DNA of 64,000 bases, taken from positions 1,116,001 to 1,180,000 of the forward strand of contig NZ_FWWR01000009.1 in the NCBI RefSeq assembly GCF_900176115.1, read 5' to 3'. Each line of letters begins with the position of its first letter. The first letter of the stretch is position 1. A program made the translations under genes and the position numbers. Of this stretch, positions 16,667 to 25,736 are shown piece by piece. The stretch comes from Peptoniphilus asaccharolyticus DSM 20463. Lineage in GTDB: Bacteria > Bacillota > Clostridia > Tissierellales > Peptoniphilaceae. The notes beneath the pieces are model-generated. The model was not told the DNA's origin. It did no database searches and saw nothing but the letters and a program-made list of their open reading frames with translations.

Positions 16667-17638
16667 TCATCTTAATCTTAAATCTTCCCCATAAAATTTC
16701 AAAGGTACGAATTTTTGAAATACTCTAGAGAAAACTCTGTCTGTATAAGTTCCAGAAAGTTCTTTTGGAGATAAATTTGTAGATATCAAAGTTTTTTTAG
16801 CTGATATTAATCTAGTATTAACTATGTTAAAAATCTCTGATGTACTGAATGAATTAATCATCTCTATTCCCAAATCATCGATTATAAGAAGCTCCGCATC
16901 GAAAAGCATATCATATTTCATCTGTGCCATTTCCGAATGTCTAAATCTCTTATTTTCGACTATATCAAGTATGTTAAAAGCTGTTTGATATATAACATTC
17001 ACGTTTTTATCTAAAAGTTCTTTAGCTATACAGTTTAACATAAAAGTTTTTCCTTGTCCCGTACTTCCATAAAAAAGCATATTAAAATCATTATCCTTAT
17101 GGAAGGTATCTATAAATCTCCTACTCACATTAAGTATTTCATTTATATTTTCTCTTGGCGACAATTGTTCATCTTCAAATGGTCTGTCTGAAAATACATT
17201 TATGTCAAAATTTGTAAAATTCTCTTTTGTAAGAGCGTAATTTATATTACTTGCATAATATAATTCTTGTGAGATCTTATTTTTAAAACAAGTGCATCTG
17301 CTTCCATCTTCAATCTTTCCTGTATCATTACAAAGTGTACAGTCATGTTGTATCTCTAAGTAGTCACTTGTATACCCATTTTTCATCAATAGTCTTTCTT
17401 TTTCTTGCTTTAAAGAATAAATTTCTTCATTCAATTTTATAAGACTTTCGCTCGATGGATTTAAAAGCTGTTCTCTAGAACCTCTTATTCCGATTTGAGT
17501 TATATATCTATCAACTTCTTCAATCTCTGGTATTTCTCTATATATTTTTTTTATTCTTCTTTCATTTTCCCTTTGATTCTTATCTCTGATTTGTTGATAT
17601 TCTATTTCTATTTTTTTGAAAACATCCATTACAATCAT
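16667..17638 (-). CDS. dnaI: DnaI/DnaC-like helicase loader ATPase
   Basis: A 323-residue AAA+ protein: a helical N-terminal part (1-95), a zinc-binding cluster (Cys100, Cys103, Cys115, Cys117), and the ATPase domain with Walker A GSTGQGKT (Lys197), Walker B LLIIDDLGIE and sensor-1 STN. This matches DnaC/DnaI proteins that load the replicative helicase. It overlaps the DnaD gene by four bases; the pair is a standard Firmicute primosome unit. ATG at 17629 (fourth residue) is an alternative start. Confidence 0.92.
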   Translation of the reverse strand: MIVMDVFKKIEIEYQQIRDKNQRENERRIKKIYREIPEIEEVDRYITQIGIRGSREQLLNPSSESLIKLNEEIYSLKQEKERLLMKNGYTSDYLEIQHDCTLCNDTGKIEDGSRCTCFKNKISQELYYASNINYALTKENFTNFDINVFSDRPFEDEQLSPRENINEILNVSRRFIDTFHKDNDFNMLFYGSTGQGKTFMLNCIAKELLDKNVNVIYQTAFNILDIVENKRFRHSEMAQMKYDMLFDAELLIIDDLGIEMINSFSTSEIFNIVNTRLISAKKTLISTNLSPKELSGTYTDRVFSRVFQKFVPLKFYGEDLRLR

Positions 17639-18636
17639 CCTAATTTCTTATAAAAGTCTTCACGTTTTTTTCTTGCCAAATCTTCTAAATCCGCCTCTGA
17701 CATCTTGTCTGTAGCTTGTGTGAAATTGTGGAACTTAGTTTTCTTTGCAACTCTTGTCCTTGCATCTTTTTGTGCAATTTCAGAAACGTCAGTGATTCCC
17801 TTTTCTATCCAGTTCATCAAAATCCTGTCTACATAACCAATGTTTGGATTTGAAGTGTTTACAGTCCTGTCACAAGCTGCCATAACAAGTTCCATGCTCA
17901 AATTGTACTTATCAAACCAAGCATTTACCTTTTCAAAATCAACTTGTTTGTAAGCTTTGTTGGCAAGTCCTATCCTCGCCTTAACTTTCATAAGTCTATA
18001 GAATTTTTCATCATGTTCTCTTGATGCTCTCTCTATATCTTCTTTAGTTCGTATATTGTCTCTAGACCAATTTCTAACCACTGCTTCAACGTAGTCTATA
18101 CTCTCTTTTTTCTTTATTTCTGTAGAATACCAAAATGCTTCCTCTATCATCTCCACCGGCATATTGTAAATATCTCTCCAACTCGCAATATCAAGTTTCT
18201 TTGAGTTCGTAAGCATTCCCCTCATATAATAATCTGCAGTAGATAAAAGTCTAGCTATTTCATTGTCATCTAAAACACTGCTTCTTGTAGTCTCTTTAGG
18301 TTCAGGCCTTGTATATACATTTTCAACATAGAGTTGTTTTAAATTTATAAAGATGATGTCAAAGCTACCATCCGGCTTGATTTCCTTTCTAACAACTCCT
18401 GCCCTTTCCCAATATTCAAAAGCTCTTCGTATGTCTGATTCTATAAGCCCGAGCAAATCTGCAAGTCTTCCAAAGTCAAAACTGGCAACCCCCTCGGGCT
18501 CACGGGCCAGTTTTAAACCCAACAGATATACTTTGACAAAGTTTCCATCTGCTTGAGGAAGATAGTCGTTTATAAATATATTTTCTATAGGTGTATCTCC
18601 TAAGTCCATATTCATTTTTTCAAGTTTAAATCCCAT
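17635..18636 (-). CDS. dnaD: DnaD-domain replication protein
   Basis: A 333-residue protein with an N-terminal winged-helix DDBH1-like domain (about 10-115) and two DnaD-type helical domains (about 125-205 and 215-295), the second with the YxxxIxxxW-like element YVDRILMNWIEKGI. It helps remodel origins and restart forks with the DnaI loader encoded next. The start overlaps the acetyltransferase gene by 25 bases with GAGGAG close by; internal ATG codons seven and nine codons later are possible alternatives. Confidence 0.88.
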   Translation of the reverse strand: MGFKLEKMNMDLGDTPIENIFINDYLPQADGNFVKVYLLGLKLAREPEGVASFDFGRLADLLGLIESDIRRAFEYWERAGVVRKEIKPDGSFDIIFINLKQLYVENVYTRPEPKETTRSSVLDDNEIARLLSTADYYMRGMLTNSKKLDIASWRDIYNMPVEMIEEAFWYSTEIKKKESIDYVEAVVRNWSRDNIRTKEDIERASREHDEKFYRLMKVKARIGLANKAYKQVDFEKVNAWFDKYNLSMELVMAACDRTVNTSNPNIGYVDRILMNWIEKGITDVSEIAQKDARTRVAKKTKFHNFTQATDKMSEADLEDLARKKREDFYKKLG

Positions 18637-19214
18637 AACTCCTCAAACCTTTCCTTTGTGAGTGATAATCTATCTGCTTTAAAAAATGCTATTCCTAAAA
18701 AATTTACAAAAGCATCTTTATTCTCTAAGTAATCTTTACTTTCTTTTTCAATTCTACCATTAGGATACTTCATAATCATAGAACTATATTTTTCAAATCC
18801 TAATTTTTTATAGAGATGATACGCTCTTTTGTTGTACTGCGCAACATCTAAATAAATTTTATTATATTCTAAATCTATAAAATATACGCTTAGCATTTTC
18901 ATTAAAGTTTCGTATCCAAATCCTCTATCTATATAATTTGGATCGAATACAATTCCAATCTCAGCAGTTTTTAAAACAGGCTTTTTATTTTTAAATGATA
19001 TATAACCGATTGCTATATCCTTTAAAAATATTGTGTAATAGGTTGATCTTGTTACTCCGACCTTCCAATTGTACCAATTTTTAATATCTTCATCAGTCTG
19101 TTCTGTAAAATTGTAATCGTCATACATCTTAGACGAATGCCTGCCCCAATTTTTAAATTGTTTGACATCCTCTAATTGCATTTCTTTAAAAACTAAATGC
19201 TCGCTCTTTATCAT
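18612..19214 (-). CDS. GNAT-family N-acetyltransferase
   Basis: A 200-residue acetyltransferase of the RimJ/RimL type: VFKEMQLEDVKQFKNW start, IGYISFKNKKP, the acetyl-CoA loop DRGFGYETLMKML, and LDVAQYNKRAYHLYKKLGFEKY. It transfers acetyl from acetyl-CoA to an unknown amine or N-terminus. It overlaps both neighbours (ClC by four bases, DnaD by 25), so it belongs to the same transcript. Confidence 0.88.
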   Translation of the reverse strand: MIKSEHLVFKEMQLEDVKQFKNWGRHSSKMYDDYNFTEQTDEDIKNWYNWKVGVTRSTYYTIFLKDIAIGYISFKNKKPVLKTAEIGIVFDPNYIDRGFGYETLMKMLSVYFIDLEYNKIYLDVAQYNKRAYHLYKKLGFEKYSSMIMKYPNGRIEKESKDYLENKDAFVNFLGIAFFKADRLSLTKERFEELWDLNLKK

Positions 19215-20488
19215 AATTTACTCACAATTCTGTCATATAGACTATCATATATTGGCGGACAGTTTAACAACTCTGCTGTAACTAGTGCAACTATACTCAC
19301 CACCGCAAGCATAAGCATTACAGAAAAATTCCCTGTCATTTCAAGTACCAATATTATAGCAAGTATTGGCGCTCTAACCACGGCTGATAAAATTCCAACC
19401 ATGCCAAGAATTATAAAATTCACCAAGTATATGCTAAAGATATTTGGATCTAAGATGTGGTATATGCAAGAACCAACTATTGCACCAAGCACAAGAACTG
19501 GTAAGAAAATACCACCTTGAGCTCCACTTCCATAGGCAACAACTGTGTATATCAACTTTAATATTAAAAATGCCAATAATATCTTTATTCCATACTCACC
19601 CTTTGCAAAGCTTTCAACTAAATTGTGACCGCCTCCAGTTACTGGGAAAAATAAAATCCCCATGAACATACCTATTGAAACTAAAATCTTCATCTTTGTT
19701 TCCATGGAAATATTGGCTCTATTCCACACATCTTGACTTTTTAAAATTCCTCTATTAAACAACATTCCAATAACACCTGTAGCCACTCCTATTAATACAG
19801 CTACCCAAATGTATTTTAATGGAAGAATCTCATCCACTCTAAAAGAAAAAGATCTCGCATTGCCCATAAGTAGATATGAAACTGAATTTGCAACTGTAGT
19901 TGCAGCTATTGTCGGAACTAATATTCTATGAGAAACTTCTTTATGAAGCTCTTCCACACAGAACATTACACCAGCTATAGGGGCATTGAAAGCTGCTGAT
20001 AGACCTGCCGCTGCTCCGGCTGAAATAAGCATCTTCACATCTTCATCTTTTAATTTAAAAATCTTACCGCAAAGCTTTCCTACCATTCCGCCTGTTTGTA
20101 TAGATGGACCCTCTCTTCCAAGAGAAAGACCTACTATATTCAAAAGACTTCCGCCAGCTAGCTTTGAAACTATAACTCGCTCAGGATTCATCTCGAGTTT
20201 ATCTTCTAATTCAGCTTTTATTTGTGGTATTCCAGATCCACCTGAGAATGGAGCCCATTTTAAAAGCTTTGCCGCCAAAGTTCCTATTACAATAAATATT
20301 AAGAATGCAAACAGCAGATAAAGTGGCTCTAAGCCATATACATATCTTCTCACACCATCAGTTAAAGAAATTAAATATCTGTATAAAATAGCTATTGTCC
20401 CCGCCACAGCACCTACAAAGATTCCATAGCACAACGGCTTTATAACTTCACTCTCATTAAATTGTCTTAATAACTTACTCCGATACAT
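19211..20488 (-). CDS. ClC-family chloride channel/antiporter
   Basis: A 425-residue ClC protein with the three selectivity motifs GGSGIPQ (Ser85), GREGPS (gating Glu126) and the GAAAGLSAAFNAP helix. Glu179/Glu180 in VEELHKE occupy the position of the inner proton glutamate of bacterial ClC exchangers, so a Cl-/H+ (or F-) antiporter is more likely than a channel. There is no cytoplasmic CBS or TrkA domain. It overlaps the MATE gene by 14 bases. Confidence 0.92.
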   Translation of the reverse strand: MYRSKLLRQFNESEVIKPLCYGIFVGAVAGTIAILYRYLISLTDGVRRYVYGLEPLYLLFAFLIFIVIGTLAAKLLKWAPFSGGSGIPQIKAELEDKLEMNPERVIVSKLAGGSLLNIVGLSLGREGPSIQTGGMVGKLCGKIFKLKDEDVKMLISAGAAAGLSAAFNAPIAGVMFCVEELHKEVSHRILVPTIAATTVANSVSYLLMGNARSFSFRVDEILPLKYIWVAVLIGVATGVIGMLFNRGILKSQDVWNRANISMETKMKILVSIGMFMGILFFPVTGGGHNLVESFAKGEYGIKILLAFLILKLIYTVVAYGSGAQGGIFLPVLVLGAIVGSCIYHILDPNIFSIYLVNFIILGMVGILSAVVRAPILAIILVLEMTGNFSVMLMLAVVSIVALVTAELLNCPPIYDSLYDRIVSKL

Positions 20489-21845
20489 TACTTAAAGCAC
20501 CACTTCTCCAATTTCCAAACTTGTAATAAATAACCATCATTATGAACGATAAAATCCATGTCAAAGGATATGACACATATATAACTTCAATTTGATATCT
20601 AAAGCTCATAACTGTATATAAGAATATCAATCTCAAAATACACATAGATGTAATAGAGATATACATAGGCACTATTGCACTTCCTGAACCTCTTATAAAG
20701 CCACCCAATACTTGGCTTATTCCCAAGAATACATACGCCCATATCAAGTATCTCATAAAGTCCACGCCGTATTTTACTACTCCTGGATCACTATTAAACA
20801 TTGCTATCAAAGGAACTGCAAATGCATAAGCTAGTACTCCAAGCACAAAGCAAACCCCTACTACCATGTATATAGAAATTTTTACTCCCTCTCTTATTCT
20901 ATCAATCTTTCCAGCGCCAAAGTTTTGACCCGAAAAAGTTGTAGCTGCAAGAGCTATTGCATCTAACGATAAAAATATAAATCCATCTATTCTACCCTCT
21001 GCCGCAGCTCCCGCTATGGCATCCGGTCCAAATTTATTTAGCATTCCCTGAATCATTACATTTGAAAAAGATATTACCGCTGAAGCTATCCCTGTTGGTA
21101 TTCCTATTTTAAAAATTATTCCAAGCGAACCCTTATAGAATTTAATATCCTTTATATCAAGTTTGAAAACTCTATCGGATTTCACAAGGTTATATGTTAC
21201 TAAAATTGCTGATACAATTTCAGAAGATATGGTAGCAATCCCCGCACCTATCACTGACATCTTAAATACAGCCACAAACAATATGTCCAAAACTATATTC
21301 ACTATCGCAGATATCAACAAAAAATTAAACGGTCTTCTCGAGTCTCCAACACTCCTTAATATTGCTGCTCCCATGTTATAGACCAATAGCGGCACCATAC
21401 CCACAAAGAATATCCTCATATACAAGACTGCATCGTACATAATTTCTTCCGGTGTACTCATCATCTTTAATATGACAGGAGCAAATATACATCCTATCAG
21501 AGATAGTAATATCCCACCTACAATTGCTATTGCATACGACGTGTGTATAGCAAATCTCAAATTTTTTCTATCCATCGAGCCGTAGAACTGACTTACAACT
21601 ACTGAAGCTCCTGTGGTAAGTCCTACAAATAACCCAATCAATAAATTTGCTATAGGTGCTGTTGCCCCTACAGCTGCCATTGGATTTTTCCCGGCAAACT
21701 GTCCGACAATCATCAAGTCGGCAGTGTTATATAGTTGTTGTAAAAAATTAGATAATAGAAGAGGTATTGCAAAATATATTATTCCTGAAACTATTGAACC
21801 CTCTGTTAAGTTTATATTTCTCTTTTCATTAAGCCTTAATTTCAT
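20475..21845 (-). CDS. MATE-family multidrug efflux transporter
   Basis: A 456-residue, twelve-helix MATE protein with the N-terminal motif FAIPLLLSNFLQQLYNTADL, the VGATAPIANLLIGLFVG segment and the matching half-repeat after residue 240 (GIPTGIASAVISFSNV). It exports cationic drugs or metabolites with Na+ or H+. It is the first gene of the operon that ends at 15171; the upstream 150 bases are AT-rich and should hold the promoter. Confidence 0.92.
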   Translation of the reverse strand: MKLRLNEKRNINLTEGSIVSGIIYFAIPLLLSNFLQQLYNTADLMIVGQFAGKNPMAAVGATAPIANLLIGLFVGLTTGASVVVSQFYGSMDRKNLRFAIHTSYAIAIVGGILLSLIGCIFAPVILKMMSTPEEIMYDAVLYMRIFFVGMVPLLVYNMGAAILRSVGDSRRPFNFLLISAIVNIVLDILFVAVFKMSVIGAGIATISSEIVSAILVTYNLVKSDRVFKLDIKDIKFYKGSLGIIFKIGIPTGIASAVISFSNVMIQGMLNKFGPDAIAGAAAEGRIDGFIFLSLDAIALAATTFSGQNFGAGKIDRIREGVKISIYMVVGVCFVLGVLAYAFAVPLIAMFNSDPGVVKYGVDFMRYLIWAYVFLGISQVLGGFIRGSGSAIVPMYISITSMCILRLIFLYTVMSFRYQIEVIYVSYPLTWILSFIMMVIYYKFGNWRSGALSNVSE

Positions 21846-22031
21846 AACTTACCATCCTGTTTTTTATTATACCATAAGCTAAAATATCAAACGTCCGCAA
21901 TTAAAATCTTCCCTATATTACATTATATTTGAAGTTCTTTACCATACCAATAGGAATATTAAATTTATAAATTTTTTGTGGAATTACTTTACATTTCAAA
22001 TTTGACTTAAAAATGAACATCAACTAAATTT

Positions 22032-22107
22032 TGGAGCTGATAGGGGGAGTTGAACCCCCGACCTATTGATTACGAATCAATTGCTCTACCAACTGAGCCA
22101 TATCAGC
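22032..22107 (-). tRNA. tRNA-Thr (anticodon CGT)
   Basis: The minus strand folds as a cloverleaf: acceptor GCTGATA/TATCAGC, D arm GCTC-AGTTGGTA-GAGC, anticodon stem ATTGA/TCAAT around loop TTCGTAA (anticodon CGT, reading ACG), T arm GGGGG-TTCAACT-CCCCC, discriminator T and an encoded CCA. All stems are perfect. Confidence 0.96.
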
Positions 22108-22178
22108 TAAATCTGTCTTAATTGTACTACTATTAAATGTTTTTTTAAAGTTCATTCACAGTTTATCTAAATAAAATG

Positions 22179-22207
22179 TTGAACTCGTATTTTGGTTAAA
22201 ATATAAT
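22179..22207 (+). promoter_or_regulatory. Promoter of the DUF1576 gene
   Basis: TTGAAC, 17 bases, then TATAAT; it lies 21 bases before the start codon with AAGGAAGTGAG as ribosome site, giving a very short leader. Confidence 0.75.
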
Positions 22208-22228
22208 ATTTTAGAAAGGAAGTGAGAT

Positions 22229-23500
22229 ATGCATTTCAGAGACAAAAAATCTGCAGAAATATATAAGCTATTATATTTTTTAGCAGCCATTTTATTTTTT
22301 TCATCGTTTGTTTTCGACACCCCAACTGAGGTTTTAAATGGATTTGTAAAAATATTAGTTACCCCTTCAAATCTTTTAACAGACTATATGCTAGTTGGTG
22401 GCATAGGCGCAGCTTTTTTTAATGCTTCAACTATAATGTTAGTTTCCATCTTAATTACAAAATCACTTAAAGATGATATTAACGGTTCCGAGGTCGCCGC
22501 CATACTACTAGTTACAGGATTTGCTTTCTTTGGTAAAAATATTTACAATTCAATTCCCATAACAGTTGGAGTTTTTCTATACGCAAAGCTCGAAGGTTCA
22601 GATTTAAAATCTGTAATCTTGCCCGCTCTTTTTGGAACTGCTTTAGGGCCACTTGTAAGTGAGATAACTTTTTCTTTTGGCTATCCCCTTTTAAAAGGTT
22701 TCATTCTAAGCTATATATCCGGTATCTTAATAGGACTTGTAATAACTCCTGTTGCATCTGCATGTCTTAGATTCCACCAAGGTTATAATCTATACAACTC
22801 TGGTTTCACCGCTGGTATAATTGGTATGATTGTAGTTGGTATACTAAGAATGTTTGATATTGAAATCGAAACTGTGAATGTGGTATATATAGAAAATGAT
22901 TTTAGAATAAGAATTATACTCTATTTAATTTTTATATCCATGGTCTTATATGGCCTATTTAAAAATAAATTTAATCTTAAAAGTTTATTTGATATTATGA
23001 AACACTCCGGACGTCTTCCAAGTGATTTTATAGCTTTGAACGGTCTTTATCCAACAATTATAAACATGGGCGTTATGGGGCTTATATCAACAACTTATGT
23101 AATTTTAATCGGTGGTAAATTCAATGGACCTGTTATAGGCGGAATACTTTCTGTAACTGCCTTTGGTGCATTTGGTAAACATCCTAAGAACTCAATTCCT
23201 ATTTTGATTGGTGTTTACTTGACATCTACGTTAAATAAATACGATATAAGTGCCACATCAAGTATCTTGGCTGGACTGTTCGGCACTACTCTTGCTCCTA
23301 TCACTGGAGAATTTGGTTTCTTCTCTGGTATCATTGCAGGATTTTTACACATGGCTTTAGTCTTTAACATAGGTGCTGTTCACGGAGGTATAAACCTATA
23401 CAACAATGGATTTTCAGGAGGATTCGTAGCCGCTATGCTAGTTCCAATTTTAAAAGAATTCAAAAAAATAATGCTTAATTTAAGGAGACAACATGATTGA
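22229..23500 (+). CDS. DUF1576 membrane protein with internal duplication
   Basis: A 423-residue polytopic membrane protein of the uncharacterised DUF1576 family. It is built from two copies of one unit: FFGKNIYNSIPITVGVFLYA (101-120) recurs as AFGKHPKNSIPILIGVYL (314-331); LPALFGTALGPLVSEITF (131-148) recurs as LAGLFGTTLAPITGEFGF (347-364); HQGYNLYNSGFTAGIIG (183-199) recurs as HGGINLYNNGFSGGFVA (385-401). Paired repeats with NSIP and broken helices are typical of channels and carriers, so transport is a fair guess, but no substrate is known. It overlaps the next gene by eight bases. Confidence 0.85.
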   Translation: MHFRDKKSAEIYKLLYFLAAILFFSSFVFDTPTEVLNGFVKILVTPSNLLTDYMLVGGIGAAFFNASTIMLVSILITKSLKDDINGSEVAAILLVTGFAFFGKNIYNSIPITVGVFLYAKLEGSDLKSVILPALFGTALGPLVSEITFSFGYPLLKGFILSYISGILIGLVITPVASACLRFHQGYNLYNSGFTAGIIGMIVVGILRMFDIEIETVNVVYIENDFRIRIILYLIFISMVLYGLFKNKFNLKSLFDIMKHSGRLPSDFIALNGLYPTIINMGVMGLISTTYVILIGGKFNGPVIGGILSVTAFGAFGKHPKNSIPILIGVYLTSTLNKYDISATSSILAGLFGTTLAPITGEFGFFSGIIAGFLHMALVFNIGAVHGGINLYNNGFSGGFVAAMLVPILKEFKKIMLNLRRQHD

Positions 23501-23852
23501 AGATCAAAAACATAAATCAAAACTGATTAGCTCTGCTCTTTTAGACTACTATTTTCACATTGGAGGAAATAATATTCAGTTGGACATAAAGTTTATAGAT
23601 AACAAACTTGTTCTCAACTGTTCAGGTACTATAGATAAAAAACCGGATGACCTTGAACATATAAACGAACTGATTAATCTTCCAAGGTATGATGATGTTG
23701 AACTATACTATGCAGAACTATTAGACCTTTCTGATGGTGATAGCTCTATGTTCAATTTGGTTAGTGATTTAATTGACAGTGGAAGTGCCACTTACGAACG
23801 TGGTATTCTATCGTTTCATTTAGAAAGAATTTATATAGATAATTTATCATAA
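23493..23852 (+). CDS. Uncharacterised soluble partner of DUF1576, 3' end replaced by IS30
   Basis: Not recognised: a 119-residue soluble protein with an alternating strand/helix pattern and no membrane segment. Start ATG 23493 lies within the DUF1576 gene behind AAGGAGACA, so the two are coupled. The last codons GAT AAT TTA TCA TAA (23838-23852) belong to the inverted repeat of the IS30 element, so the native C-terminus and stop have been replaced. Removing the IS and one copy of the TATA duplication gives a frame that would run into the hairpin at 24954, so only a short tail was probably lost. Confidence 0.65.
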   Translation: MIEDQKHKSKLISSALLDYYFHIGGNNIQLDIKFIDNKLVLNCSGTIDKKPDDLEHINELINLPRYDDVELYYAELLDLSDGDSSMFNLVSDLIDSGSATYERGILSFHLERIYIDNLS

Positions 23853-24953
23853 CAAGTGCAACATAAATAAACTCATAGCTAATCAGCTGTGTTAATATGT
23901 AAGTGACCAAACAAAACATATTAAAAGGAGTGATTAACTATGAGCTATAACCATCTTACCATAGAAGAAAGATCTTGTATTTACCAATTTTTAAATTTAG
24001 GAATGAGTATAAGGAAAATTGCACAAGCACTTAAAAGGTCACCTAGTACAATATCTAGAGAAATTAAAAGAAATTCATCTAAGATAAAAGTTAGTAGGGG
24101 AAGTTACACTAAGTACTTTCCGATAAAGGCAAATGATAAATATATTGATAGAAGAAAAGACTGCCATAGAAAAAGTAAATTTTCTAAAGATGTTATTGAT
24201 TATTTAACTGTAAAGATTAACGAACATTGGTCCCCTGAACAAATATCAAATAGAAACACAAATGAGATTCATGAATTACCATCTACATCAACGATATATA
24301 GAATGATACACGCCAAAAAGCTGCCAAAAACTAGTATGAAAAATTTGAGAAGAAAAGCTAAATTTAAAAGGCCAGCAGAAAAAAGAGGAAAATTCAATGA
24401 TAAAGGTAGAACAATTAAGAAAAGACCTAAAGAGATATACAGAAGGCAAGAATTAGGCCACTGGGAAGCAGATACAGTGGAATCAGGCAGATTAGATCAT
24501 AAAAGGAAAAGTAGATGTTGTTTCGTAACTTTAGCAGAAAGAAAATCTAGATATTATATAGCAATCCTAGTTGAAAATAGAAAGTCGGAAAGCGTAACAC
24601 CAGCAATAATAAATGCATTAAAAGATTATCCAAAAGAATTAGTAAAAACAATAACCTTTGATAGAGGTAAAGAATTTTCAGAATTTGAGAAAATAGAAAA
24701 AGAATTAGGATGCAAAACTTATTTTTGTGATCCCTATTGTGCATGGCAAAAAGGTACAAATGAAAATAGTAACGGACTTTTGAGGGAGTTTTATCCTAAG
24801 GGTATGGATTTATCAGAAGTGAATATTGATGAATTAAATTATAACTTAAGTTTAATGAATAATAGACCTAGAAAATGTATAAAATATAAAACACCTAAAG
24901 AAGAACTTTTTGGTCTCTTACCATAGGTGTTGCATTTGATTTGACAATTCGTC
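23838..24953 (+). mobile_element. IS30-family insertion sequence, copy 1 (1116 bp)
   Basis: Boundaries come from comparison with the identical copy at 33802-34917: identity begins at GATAATTTATC and ends at CAATTCGTC, after which the flanks differ. The ends are imperfect inverted repeats (about 20 of 27 positions). The flanks read TATA on both sides (23834-23837 and 24954-24957), consistent with a 4-base target duplication. One transposase gene fills the element. Confidence 0.92.
23940..24926 (+). CDS. IS30-family transposase (copy 1)
   Basis: A 328-residue transposase: N-terminal HTH (YNHLTIEERSCIYQFLNLG then SIRKIAQALKRSPSTISREI), and a DDE core with GHWEADTVE (first Asp), TFDRGKEF (second Asp) and WQKGTNENSNGLLREFYPKG (Glu), the classical IS30 signature. 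Ribosome site AAAGGAG is eight bases upstream. It is residue-for-residue identical with copy 2, so it is recently active. Confidence 0.97.
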   Translation: MSYNHLTIEERSCIYQFLNLGMSIRKIAQALKRSPSTISREIKRNSSKIKVSRGSYTKYFPIKANDKYIDRRKDCHRKSKFSKDVIDYLTVKINEHWSPEQISNRNTNEIHELPSTSTIYRMIHAKKLPKTSMKNLRRKAKFKRPAEKRGKFNDKGRTIKKRPKEIYRRQELGHWEADTVESGRLDHKRKSRCCFVTLAERKSRYYIAILVENRKSESVTPAIINALKDYPKELVKTITFDRGKEFSEFEKIEKELGCKTYFCDPYCAWQKGTNENSNGLLREFYPKGMDLSEVNIDELNYNLSLMNNRPRKCIKYKTPKEELFGLLP

Positions 24954-25000
24954 TATATAAAAAGTGTGTCGGAATTTTTTTCTGACACACTTTTTATATA
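24954..25000. terminator. Bidirectional terminator hairpin beside IS copy 1
   Basis: TATATAAAAAGTGTGTC and GACACACTTTTTATATA form a perfect 17-pair stem with a T-rich 13-base loop. It ends the CoaX-like gene on the minus strand (and overlaps its last codons) and could end the DUF1576 operon from the other side. The IS inserted exactly at its left foot. Confidence 0.85.
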
Positions 25001-25734
25001 GTATTTAATTTTTGATTTAATACACTTATTTTTTCAAGTCCATACAGTGCTAAATCTTCAATTATCTCTACTTCATAGTTTAAGTTTTCAAGTATTAATC
25101 TACTTTGTTCTCCCGTAGCAACGATTTTTAAATCAGAATGCTCTTTTGACATATTTTTTATAACATACTCCACTGTACTCAAATAGTGGTGATATATTCC
25201 TGTCTGTATCGCCTTTGTGGTTGAGTTGCCAAGCATTGTATCTATTTTTATGAGTTCAACTTTTGATAGCTTTGCCATTTCCTTTAGAGAATTCAAAGCC
25301 ATATTCATGCCCGGTATTATCATTCCACCCATAAAGTTGTTGCCGTTTAAGAAATCTACAGTTATGACTTCATCTATATTTAAAATGAGAGCTTTCTCAC
25401 CTATTGTATACGCCGCTCTTACAATTCTGTCTGAGCCAACGTCTTTAGGATTTTCACATTTTATATTAAGACCTGTCTTTATTCCCGCACCAACTACCAT
25501 TGCTTCAGGAAATATCTCTCTGTAGTTCTTTGTCATGTCAGGTACAACAGAAGATATTATTGAGTTTGTAACTTGATTTAAACTATAAGGTTCTATAAGT
25601 TGTTTAATTTTAAGTCTTATTTCATCTACAGTTTCTGAAGAATCTGTTTTTATTTTAAACTTGTGTAATAACAAGCTATCTTTAAACAATCCTATTTGAA
25701 CACTTTTATTTTCTATATTTATTGCTAAAAGCAT
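24994..25734 (-). CDS. CoaX-like (type III pantothenate kinase) protein with degenerate active site
   Basis: A 246-residue ASKHA-fold protein clearly related to CoaX: AGIKTGLNIKCENPKDVGSDRIV and GGMIIPGMNMALNSL match the substrate region of the family. The two phosphate-binding motifs are eroded: the N-terminal DIGNT is NIENK (Asn6 in place of the essential Asp), and DFGTATT is NIDEVIT (119-125), losing the second Asp and the Gly-Thr. It may have lost kinase activity or serve as a regulator or binding protein. It follows an ECF transporter S component by two bases, so a pantothenate link is plausible. Another functional pantothenate kinase should exist elsewhere if this one is dead. Confidence 0.8.
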   Translation of the reverse strand: MLLAINIENKSVQIGLFKDSLLLHKFKIKTDSSETVDEIRLKIKQLIEPYSLNQVTNSIISSVVPDMTKNYREIFPEAMVVGAGIKTGLNIKCENPKDVGSDRIVRAAYTIGEKALILNIDEVITVDFLNGNNFMGGMIIPGMNMALNSLKEMAKLSKVELIKIDTMLGNSTTKAIQTGIYHHYLSTVEYVIKNMSKEHSDLKIVATGEQSRLILENLNYEVEIIEDLALYGLEKISVLNQKLNTI

Positions 25735-25736
25735 AA

